A stretch of DNA of 64,000 nucleotides from Locusta migratoria (Eukaryota; Arthropoda; Insecta; Orthoptera; Acrididae), in contig CM048744.1 of the NCBI GenBank assembly GCA_026315105.1, positions 363,197,168-363,261,167 on the forward strand, in the 5' to 3' direction. A program made the position numbers and the translations under genes. Below the pieces are notes generated by a model. That model saw only the letters and a list, made by a program, of their open reading frames with translations. It had not been told where the DNA came from and made no database searches. This document shows, one piece after another, positions 10,693 through 22,925 of this stretch (its first letter is position 1; each line of letters begins with the position of its first letter).

Positions 10693-11488
10693 ATTAATGT
10701 TTTCCCAGCAAATAAATATGATTTCATCATATGCTGTTATGATTTGATTCCGGACAACATGTTAAGGACACTGAAATCCACCTATGTAATTAAATAACCA
10801 TTAATAATAATTTCACATTGTTAATTGATGTATGTATTCGTAGTTGTGAGATTTAATGCAAGGAAACTGTTACATTATGCCTATATGTTATCTCAGCTTT
10901 GTGTAAACTAATATTTGGTGTATATAAAATAATTTCATGTTATACTTGGTAATTGTAATTCGATTAACGTCATTATTTTAAACAATATATTTATAGTAAC
11001 AATTGTTAAAAGATCTATATATAGCTGTGCCAGAGGGCACTCGGTAGTTGGGGTCGGCAGTTCAGTTGTTGTAGTAGTAGTTGTTGTTATTGTGTTCTCA
11101 TTATAAAGTTGGTGCTTCCAAAAGAATGCATTTGTTTTTCGAGAAGATTGTAACGAGAGTGTTATGGTGATTAAAGACTAAGAAAATGAATTGCTGGAGT
11201 TCGTTCTTTATTTGAACAATACACACCAGGACACGAGATGCAGCGAAGAGATAAACCTTGAGTACAAAATATAAGTAAAACATGATGTGGTACCTGAAAC
11301 GTAAATCATTGCTTCTTGAAAGACAGTGTAACGCCAAAAGATTTATCATTGGAACAGTTCTCTTAAGCTCCATTCATTTGTGCATTATCAGTTTGCTTCG
11401 CCACGCTTTACGAATTTGATGAAGTGTGCCTAGTATACAGTGCAATATGCACAACACAGACCGGGTCCATTTCTGACTCCATCCTAGT

Positions 11489-14400
11489 CAGTGCCGGATT
11501 AAGCGAGCGCGGGGCCAGTAGCAAAATCTGACAAAGGGCCCTTGGGTTGTTTAGGACTTTAGGTCATATGGTTTAGGATATTACAAATAAACTTTTATCG
11601 ATTTAATTTCGGCTAACTTAGAAGTAATACAAGTTACATCAATTTCTCTGAGCATTCAATGTTCATTAGACTGAGGTCATTTAGACGTTCCTGTCTCATC
11701 GTATTTCTTAATTCATTTTTAACGCGCTTTAACGTTGAAAAAGAACATTCTCCACTGCACTTGGTGATCGTTAAAGATAAGTAAATGCGTAAGGCTATTT
11801 CTACATTTGGAAAACACGATCATAATTAATTTTCCATTAACAATTTGTAAATTCGTAGTTCTAAAGCTTCGTTCTTTTTTCTGTCAATGGCAGCAGCGAT
11901 ATCCGTTTTCAGCAGCTCAGCGAGTCTTCTAAATCATCTGGGTAGGCATCCACGATATTAGGAATTCTTTTCAAGATCTCTTCTGCTGTAAGAGTTTTAA
12001 AGTCCCGTAATATTCCAAAAACATTAGTCAAGTGATGGTATTTTTCCATGCGTGTAGCTAATCCAGCCAGCACATTGTCAATTATCACAAGAAACACCTG
12101 AAATTCAAAATGTTCTGCAGGTGTCCGATTTTCTACAACTTCATCGAGTGTAGTTGACCCACTAAAATGGTCGTAATTTGTATTTCGCTTGTGTCGAAGT
12201 CTTACTGATATTCTTCACAGCTAGTCAGGGATTTGTCTTTAGCCTCAATTTCTGAAAATGTGAACTTCATTTATTGGATATATTCTTGTAAGGATGTATA
12301 AAGTGCATATCCGGTGCTCAGATCTTGATCAGACGACTGCAGCGAAACACTAGTCGCTTGCAAGTGTTCTAGGATTCTCTTCCATGAGACACACATTATT
12401 CCCGTCTCCAACTAACTCATTTTCAAAACCAGTTCGTAAGCCTGATTGCGGTACTCTACCTTTTGATGCATATTAGTAGATATGTCATTCAAAACTTGTT
12501 TGATGGTGTTAAAACCAAACAGAAGCGCCTTTGCAGCATCAGCTCTGGCCGACCACCAAATGTGCGATTACCTTTTCAAAATCAGAATTTTAGTGCTATC
12601 CTTTTACAGTGCTTTCATTGGAAGGCCCCATCGATAGGTAGAAGCGGAAAAGAATTATAGAGGCTTTCAAGGAAATCAAAGAAAATGGATGCCTCTGTAA
12701 AACATTCTGCAGCACATTTGGCGATCAAATTTAGCGAATGTGAAAACCAGAGAATATATTCAGCATACTTATTTATACCTTAATTCGTGCTCCTAAGCCG
12801 GTATACCCGCTACTCATATTATTGGCATTGTCATAGCTTTGCCCATGACAAACGTTGATACTAATGCCATTCTCTGCTATAAAAGATAGTAAGCCGAGGG
12901 AGAGTTCTTCACAAATCTTTCGACTGGTCAGAATAGTCGGACATAGCGCATTATTAGAGTCAGTTGATCTACGTGAGATATATCAGGAGTAGAATCCAGT
13001 GAGACTGAATAGTATTTGAATCTCTTAATTTCGCAAATAATATGATCCAGTATGGCTGATGCAATTAGATGGATAAATTCCTCGCAAGTTGTTTTTGACA
13101 AATATGAAGTATGTTCCTTTCCTTTATTTGCATGAATACCTATATGTTGGGACAGAAACACATCAAACTTGGCTAGTAACTCTAATACCCTAAATAATTT
13201 CTATTATGGGGTGAACCAACAATTTCATCACTACCTCGAAATGCTAGTCCTCGCTCAGCTAAAAAACTTATAACTGCAACAATTCGTTCTATGAGTGTTC
13301 GCCAATACTTTTGTTCGCTCTCAATTTGGCTTGCAATTCGAGAATCAACACGTCCTTGTTTTTGCGAACTAACGGGGAAATTATCGCTTTCCATGGGAAC
13401 TGCTTTCTTCATGTCTTCTCAGCAAAATATTTGCATCTAATCCGTCTTTCGTAAACCGTGGTGAGCCGTCAGAATCTGTCACTTTGCAGACAAAACAAAA
13501 CAGTCGCCCTTTGCTTTCTGAAAAGTTTTATTCGTTAGTTTATGTTTATATGTAAAAAACGACGTTCTACAGAATCTTGGCTTATTTTCCTTCTCATATA
13601 TTTTCATTGAAGACAAAATAACTACTGTTTATATGCTGATCTTCACTACTTCCTTTCATAATCCAACAATCTCTGTCAAAGTTGTTTGGCCACTCACCAA
13701 TATCGTTAGAATACATTTTACTTTCACGTTGTCTCCCCCTTGCACAAGATGCAGTAACATCACAAGCCTGTATCATTTTTTCCACTTTTCTTTGTCTTGA
13801 AGACAAGGGCTCTCTGGGCCGATAGGACTTCCCACGCTTTTCATTTCATTTTGGCTTGGAGGCGATATGGCTGAACTGGAAAGACTTGCCGTCTGTTCAG
13901 TTGCTGTATCACTTGTGGAAAACATAACTGGAACCTGATTCGTGTATTTATCGTAATTAAAAATTTTTACTTCCTCAGAGACAACAAAGTACAACTTTGA
14001 AGAAAAAAGAAAACAATACTCTCTTGTCACACGAAAATGGGATACGTTGCTGTTGTTGTTTCACTAAAAATAATTTGAAATGAATCGGTATTTTTATTAT
14101 TTAATCTCTGAGGTATATAGGAACAGACAAGTACCCTATCTTATGCTTCAGTGGTTCCCTCAGCAACATTGGAATCACTATATAAAATCGATGTCACCCA
14201 CTTAATAATCGTCTACTTTGTAAAAGAAGTTGACAATTGGCCTCCAAGCACCGACTGTCAGATGTCGGTATCTCTCGGGACTTGTCTGGACGGCCCTTTT
14301 TTAATCGCTGTTGCGGCAACACTCCTGCGCTTTTACAAGGCCTCGTAACGCGGCAGCAGCGGCTAGCGTTCCTTCACAGTGCAAACAAATGTGGCATCTA

Positions 14401-14887
14401 CACACGCGGCGATTCATACGGCAGTGGCAGCAGCGCGGCCATCTGTGCATGGTCGGCTGCGCGCCGCTGCCAGCACCTGTTACCTTTCACACGTGGCGTT
14501 TCGGTAGCGTATCAGCCGTTCTCACAGCACCGTGAGTATTGATACCGCTATTTGGGACTCCAGATGCAGCGAATATAGCAACTTGCATGTACTAAATGTC
14601 ACTAAGAAGCTATTGCTGGCCATCGAGGTTAGCTCCGACACCGATAACCCTTTTCTTCATCGTGACGCCAGAAACATTATTAATCAGTTGGTAGAATTTT
14701 GAGTACTTAACCAAATGGTGAGATAATTCACCTTTTCACAAGTGTACTAGCAAGGTATAAATTCTATACTTGAAATAAATGTAAAACAAATAAATAAAAA
14801 GAGTATTCGCGGCCAGGCGCGGGGCCCCCCAAATGCGCGGGGCCCGTAGCATTTGCTAACTCTTGCTTTGTGGCTAATCCGGCACTG
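11489..14887 (-). mobile_element. hAT transposon, ZMYM-type, complete ends
   Basis: The 3.4-kb element begins cagtgccggatta and ends with the inverted match taatccggcactg. A perfect 8-bp duplication, atcctagt, lies at 11481-11488 and 14888-14895, which is diagnostic of hAT insertion. A decayed minus-strand transposase runs through it: an N-terminal TTF/ZMYM-type region with NDIGEWPNNF (about 13700), a catalytic-core block YSVSLDSTPDISHVDQL (about 12960-13010), GQSYDNANNMSSGYTGL (about 12800-12850), and the C-terminal dimerisation block KCSGECSFSTLKRVKNEL (about 11715-11765). Frameshifts and stops interrupt it, so it cannot make transposase. Its 5' third (14150-14880) is partly GC-rich and non-coding. 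Confidence 0.92.
11640..14030 (-). pseudogene. hAT (ZMYM1-like) transposase pseudogene
   Basis: The order from N- to C-terminus is TTF-type zinc-finger region, DDE core with a helical insertion, and hATC dimerisation domain. It is spread over all three minus-strand frames. The first acidic catalytic residue is probably the Asp in SVSLDSTPD. The Asp in SYDNANNM is the second family-conserved acidic position. Domain order and spacing match the ZMYM-like hAT transposases that are common in arthropods. Full-length relatives are around 700-800 residues; this copy spans a similar length once its breaks are counted. Confidence 0.82.
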
Positions 14888-15056
14888 ATCCTAGTTCTGT
14901 CTAAATAAAACTAGTGGCTGCTGTGAAGTGCCTCAATAAATAATTTTTTCCTGTGTCTGGTGTGCCTGGTGCAAGATTTTTTTTCATTCGATAGACATTT
15001 TGTATTTTTTGACGACTACATAGACTACTATAGATATAGTCTATAGGATAAAGAAC

Positions 15057-15258
15057 GCCGGCCGCGGTGGCCGAGGAGACTGAGGCGCTTCAGTCACGGT
15101 CTGCACGGCCACTACGGTCGGGGGTTCGAATCCCCCCTCGGGCATGGATATTTGTGCCGTCTTTAGTATAAGGTAGTTCATAAGTAGTTTGTAAGTTTAG
15201 GGGCTGATGACCCCATAGCTAAGTCCCATAAGCTTAACAAACATTTGAACATTTTTTT
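15057..15258 (+). mobile_element. tRNA-derived SINE, copy 4
   Basis: A plus-strand copy with intact-looking A box (GTGGCCGAGGAGACT) and B box (GGGTTCGAATCC), body, and tail acatttgaacattttttt. The 11-bp duplication ggataaagaac at 15046-15056 and 15259-15269 bounds it. It is the closest to a consensus among the four copies by eye. Confidence 0.94.
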
Positions 15259-15269
15259 GGATAAAGAAC

Positions 15270-16250
15270 TTGTATGATGGTGCTCAAAGTAAAGTGAAAA
15301 CACCCGTGGGATTGACCAAAACCTTCGACATAAGATCTGGGCTAATGCAGCGTGGGGTTCTTTCTTCTCTTCATTAATGTAATGAACGAGAGTCCAAGAA
15401 AAGTGCAGCAAAGCATTGGAGGTGAATCATTGAAAGCCATCTTGTTCACTGACGACATATGTCTGTGGGGCGATTCTAGAGAAGAGCTCCAAACACACCT
15501 AAATACATGGGCAGAAGCTACTAAAGAATAGGGTTCATCTTCAGCCAAGAAAAGCGAGGTTATGGTCATGAAAAGATCTGGACAACCTAAGGGACACATA
15601 GAACTGGAAGGGGAACAACTACGGATAAACCGTCAGTTTAAGTATCTGGCTAGTGTTATCTCTAATAATAGATGAAGAAATCACACACAGAATTCAAACA
15701 GCTATCAAGTTCTACAGACCTAGACAAAGATCTAATATGGGACACAAAAATACCAAGAAAATGCAAGAGAGTCATCTATGAAACATGTTCCATACCTATT
15801 TTGACATATGGTTGCAAATCATGGACCATGAGAAAGAAGGATGTCAGCAGAATCCAAGCAGCGGAAACGAGATTAGTTCGAAGTATGGTCGGAAAGACAC
15901 GTAGAGATATAAAGTTCGGACCGTAACCAGGCTCAAGTCATAAAACTACAAGACCGAATACCCACACAGCAGCTTAGATGGTATGGACATGTGCATCGTA
16001 TGGATGGAAACCAAGAAAAATGTACGAGCTAAACTTCAGAGACAAAAGACCAAGAGGACAGCCACGACTGAGGTACAAAGACATGCTGAAGTCGGATATA
16101 GAGCAGAGAGAATACACTCTGGCGGATATCGAAGGAGAAAAGTTCAAGGACCGGGATTGGTGGAGAAGCATCATTCACCGACCCATCGAATAAGATGGAA
16201 TGACGTGGGATATGGTGATGATACATGGAATAGACAACTGTTTCACTGAT
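15270..16250 (+). pseudogene. RTE-like LINE fragment: RT palm to C-terminus
   Basis: The plus-strand frames encode, in order, KTFDIRSGLMQRGVL (from the LRQGxxLSP RT motif region), FTDDICLWGDSREELQTHL (the YADD catalytic box changed to FTDD), then the thumb region with FKYLASVIS. The C-terminal LINE tail follows: LRWYGHVHRMDGNQ and RDKRPRGQPRLRYKDML, the basic GRPRxRW-type motif of RTE-like elements. Several frameshifts are present. The endonuclease and fingers are missing. It starts directly beside the SINE copy at 15057-15258. Confidence 0.8.
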
Positions 16251-16259
16251 AGTTAAATG

Positions 16260-19199
16260 TACAACATTCAACAATTATTATATGGAATAGCCGTCAGGAA
16301 TCATTATAAAATGTGTTACTGCAAGTCACATTTCATTGCAGCAAATTACAAATCCATTCACTCCTTTGTAAACCAGCCTTTAGGTGCTTAAAATTTGTGT
16401 CTGTGAACTGCGGATAATTCTGCTACACGACGCTGCGTGAGTGATTCGCCGAGTCGCGCGCAAGGCAGGTAGGGCTATACCAACCGCTGTTATAAGCTGT
16501 TCTTCGCGCGGCAGAAATGTGTAACTTCTGCATTAAAATAAAAATAAATAAATAAAAAATAAAATAAATAAAAAAATTAAAAAAAAAATTACTTGCAGTG
16601 TCTCTTAGCAGATAAAATTATGGCATCTTTCGTTGTCTTCTTCATGTGTAAAAAAATTTCAGGATACCGTCGGTTTCGACATGTTTCATTGGACCCTCCC
16701 ATTGTCGGGGATGCTGAAAGAACTGAAATAATGTTTTGACGTGGTAACATGGGCTTAACCAGCGAGGATTCGCGCGTGAGCATTTTGCTCACAGTGATTT
16801 TAAAACAATCGGCATTTTACCAATTTTAAATAGTCAAATATTTGTGTTTTCTTATAAATGCAACTAGAAATACTTATTTAGACATATTAAGTACATTACA
16901 AACTTTTCTTTGACTGCCACAAAAATGCTATACACGCGATTGATCGCGTAACTTTTAAAGGAGCGAGTTCTCGCAGGTTAAAAATCAGGAGAAAGTGTAA
17001 TCATAAACTTTCAGGAACCAGATGATTGATGACTAAGAAGAGAATCGTGAGGACAGCATCAGATTGTTTACAAGTTTTTTACTCCAGACGCGCCATTAAC
17101 CCAGAAAATCCGGAATCACTGATAATGTAAAGCATTTCAGAGTGGTTTCTAGAATATGCATGCAGCATGTAGATGCGGAAATTTCTTACGTTTTGAATTA
17201 TGATAAAATTCTTTTCAAAACAGTTTAAGGGCTGTTTTGGAAAGTGATTGTGTAGTAATTGTTGTATAGATATAATCGGATCTCACAGTCCTTCTAGATT
17301 ACTTTTCTTCCTGTCAGTGTAGAGCCATACAATCGATTACCAATATTAAAGAAACTGTTGTCCAACAGAGACGTAACGAGAAGGTAATTTTTTTAATAGA
17401 TTAGTATTCGTTTCATATTTGATGTTTGTGTATGTTACCACCCGTTACAAACTTTGGTACCTCCAGTGGATCCAAAATTCTATGTGGTTTATGCAACAAA
17501 AGTTTTTAAAAACGGCACTACAAAACTTTCCATAACTACTGTATAGCTGGAATTCGAAAAATGAACCCGTTTACTCCCTATTATTATCACAACATTATGA
17601 AGGTTACGTGACACTCCATACAACTGTAAATAAAGGAAATGAATTATTATTGTTGTCCTACTGAGCTTCCACAAAGGTAACGTATTTTGGTACAGTGGTA
17701 GAATATTATGGAAATGCAACCCATTAATAATTAAAAAAAAAGAGTTCGTGGCACAGAAAACAGTCAGACGGAAACAGCGGAAACGTTCTCAACAAATGTC
17801 GACGAAAAGCTATTTGAAATAAACTCTGAGTACAGTACCGTACTCTGTGTGTTGGAACACTTCGATTATCGATTATTTGTTCTGTTTACTCTTAGCTAAT
17901 TTGGTTTTCACTCTTTAGTGAGTCGAACAATTACAAAAAAACCTATCACCTAATTTGACTTTCACACTTCAGTAAGTAGGAAAATTCAAATAACTGATCA
18001 CTGTATTCATCTATAGTTCGATTTAGAAAATTGTTTTTTACAAAATGTATATCGATATTTCGATTCTATGCTGGAAGATGAGGGAAATTAGAATCTTATT
18101 GTCTTAATAAGGAAGGTAGTGTTTTTTTTTTTTTTTTTTTTTTTTCGTTTAATTATTTCGTTATATCATCGCGCATTTTACGAACGTGGAAAAACTATTA
18201 ATCACTGAAGTAATTGCAAAAAAAATCCTAGCTGTATCAAAAGGTAAAAGTGAAGAATAGGGTAAAAGCGTTTCAACAGGTATTGAATTTTCGATATTCT
18301 AAATATAATACCTACTAACGTTTTCGAAATAATAGTGACGGATGTATTCGTCTGTGGTTGGCATATACTGCGTTGTTTTAACGACTTCATTAATTTACCA
18401 TGTATGTTAGTGGTTACTTATGTCCCTTAGTAACAACTAAAGCCCGAACAACTGCTTAATTTGTACGGTGGCATTTTCAGGGTTGTTGGCAGAGTGAAAT
18501 CCCACGTATAGCACTTTAATCAACGAATTATACCTTTGAAGTTACGGCACATTGTAAACGATGTATATAATCTATAACTGTGTGGTTATCTGATTTGTTA
18601 CTTGACTTGATGCAGGTTTATAACTAATAACCCCATCACCACTGATTTCCTCTTCATTATTTGGTACCAAAAACTATTCGTGGCCTATTGATGTAATACG
18701 GAATCTGATATCGTCTTCCGTTCCTTTCTCTCATCCTCATTCCCCAGAATAGTCTTTCTGTTAGCTTCAATTAGCATGCAGTCTCGTCTCATACTATTGA
18801 CAATTCAATTTAGTGTTCAATTCTTCACATTCAGCAAATTCTGCTCCTTTCCAACTGCACTCTGATTCCTGACTTTTTCAGCCAAGCTGATCTTTTTCAT
18901 TCTGCACCATATTCATGTTTCACAAGTTTCAGTTCTTGCCCCATGCTGCTTTCTCAGTGTCCTTGTTTCTACCCCATAAAAGGCCATGTTCCATATCAGA
19001 TATTTCAGTAATCTTATTCTTAGTTCAAAGTCTTCAGATAATTAGTTATAAGTACTTTTTTGCTTTTGAAATTTTGTCTCCCATGCCATTCAGACAGGTT
19101 TGACTCCTGGTGTACAGTGCATATTTCCCCTAAACCAACTTATAAATACTACAAAGCATTTGCCTTTTTTAAGGTTTCATTTAAACTTATAACTGTATC
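16260..19199. other. Unassigned intronic sequence
   Basis: Mostly AT-rich with no recognised gene. A small GC-rich block at 16420-16515, followed by an A-rich tail (16540-16590), looks like a decayed short retroelement but has no clear boxes. At 16620-16800, on the minus strand, the block TGAAGAAGACAACGAAAGATG resembles PLE terminal sequence only loosely. A T-run of about 24 sits at 18122-18145. Confidence 0.4.
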
Positions 19200-19335
19200 T
19201 TTTGGAATGTCAGATTTTCGGCCATGGTCTTCATCAGAAAAACAAACACATACAATCACTCAGATAACTACACACACACACACACCATGTCCGGATGCTG
19301 CTGCGTCTCACAATGGTGCAATGAATGACGGGAGG
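19200..19335 (-). repeat. PLE terminal-repeat fragment
   Basis: On the minus strand this carries a TG-rich stretch followed by CTGATGAAGACCATGGCCGAAA. This is the same layout as the terminal repeats of the PLE copies at 27.2, 28.7 and 49.9 kb (CTGAAGAAGGCCATGGCC). No PLE coding sequence is attached. It keeps the CUGANGA and GAAA blocks better than the other copies. Confidence 0.55.
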
Positions 19336-19439
19336 TAAAAGCATCAAATCAGGAGTCACATTCAGGTGGCCTTTAAGTAATAACATTAGTCTTTATGGTT
19401 TGTAATCATTTAGTACTTATGAAGATAATTAATATACTC

Positions 19440-19525
19440 ACCAGACAATGTTAAATCAAGAACCATTTCAACCGTAGAGCAGGAACAGCATTATTTATTT
19501 ATTTTATGGTGTGCACAAAAGATTA
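19440..19525 (+). repeat. Unnamed dispersed repeat, copy A
   Basis: The copy holds the shared block accagaca ... tagagcaggaacagca followed by ttatttatttt. The same block recurs at 20765-20865 on the same strand and at 22845-22925 on the opposite strand. I do not recognise the family and see no coding sequence. Confidence 0.5.
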
Positions 19526-20764
19526 TTTCTGTCTCCTCATTGGTTGCCTTCACCACCCATTAGTCATTGCGCCATTGTCAACATCTATATGACAAGCACC
19601 AGTCACATATGCATAAACTGCTCTTTAACCTCAGTTGGTAATGGAAAAAGTAATGACACAGTCTTAAGAAAAGAGAGGTATCAATTGCAAATGATAAACA
19701 TTTAAAATGATTAGTGACTTTAAATTAATAATTATGTTTGGTAGGTGGATGGGTGAATGAATGGTGGATTTGTGAATATAATTGGATCAACTTGTATTGA
19801 AAAAGTTGGTGACATGCCATTGGCTACAGGAAATATGGTGTTTTATCGATTTATGCACCCTACAGTGTAGATAGGATTGCAACCTAGATTTTGGGGTATG
19901 CTACAGTTCAGACTTGGACAACTCGCAACCTAACTTTTGCTTCCCAACCTAAGTGACATTTTGGGCTACATTACAGATTAGACTGTCATGACATTTATTT
20001 CCATACAAGTAATGTCCTGGCTATCAATTGGTTGCCATACATACAATCAGAGGTGTTGCCAATGTTTGCCTTATACATCAAATGAAAGCAGTATGCCGAT
20101 GCAGCCCAGTCTGAACTTAAACCTTTCAAATTGTCATGTAACTGCATACATTTGGCTTATCCCTCCTTTTCCACACATTCCTAAAACCTCCTTCCAGGAC
20201 TTGTTATTCTCGGATTTCATATCAAATTGTAAAGGTCAAGAGGGAATCTGTAACATCACTATTCAAAGATTGCTGAAAAATAGGCCTAAATGTTTTGATG
20301 TTCTACATAATACCTTTCCAGAAACTACAATATTTTGATTTTCTGGTTATATGTGAAAATGCTACAGATCTCTGTAAATGAGAGTATTTATGTATATTTC
20401 TTAATGATTGGGAATGTTGAAAAATTGTTATAAAAAACTGAAAGTGATACAGGTTTGAATTTTTATTTATTTTCAATAAATATTTTGTTCCCAATACTAT
20501 GAAACTTGATAAATACATACACTCGGGTTAATTTGTGTCTCAACATAGTGTTGAGTGTTCAGATGTTGGCTCTGGCCTCTACATGTGACCACCCAATAAG
20601 GTGATAATGTACGGTAGCCAATGAAATTCGCTGACTTGTATTGACAGAATATTTCTCATGGTCTGGTACTCACTTATTGAGGTCAATTTGCACCTTCCTT
20701 GCCATTATTTTCACATTACCGCCAATGTTTTGTTATGAATTATTCCAGTGATGATTACAATCAA
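19526..20764. other. Unassigned intronic sequence
   Basis: AT-rich, with fragments loosely similar to one another (for example the ggtgataat...gccaatgaaattcgctg region near 20600 and its weaker echo near 21010). This suggests old diverged repeats. No gene was recognised. Confidence 0.4.
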
Positions 20765-20865
20765 TTTACTGAGTGGACAAGGGTACATCAAGAAACTATC
20801 AACGATAGAGCAGGAACAGCGTTCATTATTTACTTCATGGTCAGTGCAAAAAAGTAATAATTTAT
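20765..20865 (+). repeat. Unnamed dispersed repeat, copy B
   Basis: This copy reads gagtggacaagggtacatc, then cgatagagcaggaacagcg, then tatttacttcatggtcagtg. It overlaps in pattern with 19440-19525 and with the reverse complement of 22845-22925. A weaker match continues near 25575-25640 (gagtggagaagggtgtat, then a diverged end). Confidence 0.5.
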
Positions 20866-21253
20866 TATGAATAAATTAATGTTTCAAACTAAAATGTTAG
20901 TTATTCTGTACACCCTAATAGCTAATTGGCAGACATCGTCTGCTGCCTAGCTTGATGTTGGCAATAGATTAAAATGGAAGGAGTTTTGTAACATAGTAAT
21001 TAGCCAATCGGTGATAGTATTTGGTATCTAATGAGGTTTGCTGGTTTCTTACGTGGAATAAATGTCCACATTTTTTAGTTTGACATTTAATTTTTTTTCC
21101 CGCGATACTGTATAACAGCGAAATGTTCCCTTCATGCTGATAATACAAGAATCTGTCAACCATAGAGGAGAAATAGCTCTGATCATTTAGGCCTAATTCA
21201 AGGACAACTCTCTCTTATGTATATTTTTTACCTAAGTTGTGGACTGAGGGACA
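20866..21253. other. Unassigned intronic sequence
   Basis: AT-rich sequence left of the mariner insertion. Around 21155-21175 it carries a weak echo of the unnamed repeat (caaccatagaggagaaatag). Otherwise nothing was recognised. Confidence 0.4.
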
Positions 21254-21255
21254 TA

Positions 21256-22822
21256 CAGGGTGATTAAAAAGTCATTATACATTTGAAAATTTAATAAATC
21301 ACGGAACAATGTAGAGAGAGAGGTAAAAATTGAGACACATGCTTAGAATGCCATGGGGTTTTATTAGAACATAAATAAATAAATAAATAAACAAATAAAA
21401 ATAAAAAGAGTTCAATAAATGTCCGACAAATGGCGCTGGACAACAAAAGTCAGTGACTGTGCATGAAAATCGTGTATAAAAGGAGTTGTAATGAAAGAGA
21501 AAATCAGATGCACCAGCAGTTCCAGCACGTTGACATTACCTGAAAAGGTGCTGTTGGTGAAGCTGTATTGTCAGAATGGGGAATGTGCTAATTCAGCATT
21601 ATGATCCAATCGCCTTAGGAAGGAGATTCAAATGGGTAAAGGTCCGTTGACAAATGCAGCAGTAACGAGAATAATTTTGAAGTTCAAAGTCATGGGTTGT
21701 TTAGACGATAGACCCCATAGTGGCCGACTGAGCACAAGGCGTAATACTGCCGAGACAGTTCAGGAAGAAATGGAGACTGTAGCAGGTTCGTCCATGCACG
21801 GGGAAGTCAGCACTCGTGCAGTCACATGTCACACTGGCATTCCAAACACTACTGTTTGGATGACACTTAGGCGTACCCTCTGATGCTATCCTTACAGAAT
21901 CCATCGGCATCATGAACTGTTACCTGGCGATTTACTGAAGCGGAGGGCATTGGTGGTGTTGACGTTTCAAAAGATGGCGGAAGATGACGATTGGTTGCGT
22001 AATGTGTTGTGGACTGACAAAACTCATTTCACACTCCGAGGGTCTGTCAACGCCCACAACTGCAGAATTTGGGCTACCGGAAACTCTAGAACTGTCATGG
22101 AAACTCCAATGCATGATGAGAAAGTCACGGTATGGGTTGGATTTACCACATCTGCTGTTATCGGGACTTAGTTCTTTGAGGAACTGCATGTTTCTGGCTT
22201 TGTAACTGCTACCGTGATGGGTGAGAGGTACGCCAATATGTTACAGAATCACATCGTCGCTAGCCTGGCTGATAAACACCTGCTGGAACATATGATTTTT
22301 ATGCAGCATGGAGCTCCACCCCATATTGCTAGACACATGAAAGATCTCTTGCATGCGTCGTTTGGTGATGATCTTGTGCTCAGCCACCACTTTCGTCATG
22401 CTTGGCCTCCCAGGTCCTCAGACCTCAGTTGGTGTGATTATTGGCTTTGGGGTTACCTGAAGTCGGAAGTGTATTGTGATCGGCCGACATCTCTAGGGGT
22501 GCAGAAAGACAACATCCGACACCAATGCCTCACCATAACTCCGGACATGCTTTACAGTGCTGTTCTCAACATTATTCCTTGACTACAGCTATTGTTGAGG
22601 AATGATGGTGAACATATTGAGCATTTCCTGTAAAGAACATCATCTTTGCTTTTCTGATCAGATGAAGCGCCATCTGTCGGACTATTTTTGAACTTTTGTT
22701 TTATTTTGGTTCTAATAAAACCCAATGTCATTCCAAGCATGTGTGTCAATTTTACCTCTCTATCTACATTATTCCGTGGTTTATTAAGATTTCTAATTTA
22801 TACTGACTTTTTCATCACCTGG
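21256..22822 (+). mobile_element. mariner-type transposon with long TIRs
   Basis: The element starts cagggtgattaaaaagtcat and ends with the inverted counterpart atgaaaaagtcagtat read on the other strand. It is flanked by TA on both sides (21254-21255 and 22823-22824), the Tc1/mariner target. The inverted repeats extend well over 100 bp, with roughly 85 percent match by eye, past the block ggaacaatgtagagagagag. The transposase frame lies between them. Both ends are intact although the protein is dead. Confidence 0.93.
21491..22582 (+). pseudogene. Tc1/mariner-superfamily transposase with three stops
   Basis: A single plus-strand frame of about 364 codons runs from the ATG at 21491 to the TGA at 22580-22582. 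It is broken only by in-frame stops at about 21602, 21881 and 22169, with no frameshift. An N-terminal helix-turn-helix region (PEKVLLVKLYCQNGECANSA) is followed by a second HTH-like segment (DDRPHSGRLST). The first catalytic block is VLWTDKTHFTLRG, with the Asp present. The second is FMQHGAPPHIA, where the family Asp is replaced by His. The third is CDYWLWGYLKSEVY with Asp. The second and third positions are 42 residues apart, longer than the 34 of classical mariner. Normal role: cut-and-paste transposition. The stops and the Asp-to-His change make it inactive. Confidence 0.88.
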
Positions 22823-22844
22823 TACATCCTTCCAGTTGACTATG

Positions 22845-22925
22845 AAGTAAGTACTTAATGCTGTTCCTGCTCTATGGTGACGGGTTCTCATATGTACTCT
22901 TGTCTGGTAAATAAATTATCATCAT
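22845..22925 (-). repeat. Unnamed dispersed repeat, copy C
   Basis: On the minus strand this reads ttaccagacaagagtacat, then accatagagcaggaacagca, matching the copies at 19440 and 20765. It lies just beyond the mariner right end. Confidence 0.5.

Larger units (their letters stand above)
10511..11488. other. Copia 3' flank, possible decayed LTR
   Basis: The segment holds a (TA)n run, a (TG)n run, then AT-rich sequence containing a TATA-like ctatatatagc (about 11015) and attaaa (about 11170). A copia LTR would be expected here, but I cannot fix its ends because no second copy is present. Positions 11481-11488 are the left duplication of the hAT element. Confidence 0.35.

Noticed and set aside
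10407..10747. Several open frames through TA and TG runs
   Set aside because: Beyond the copia RNase H end they are only microsatellite translation (Tyr-Ile and Cys-Val repeats).
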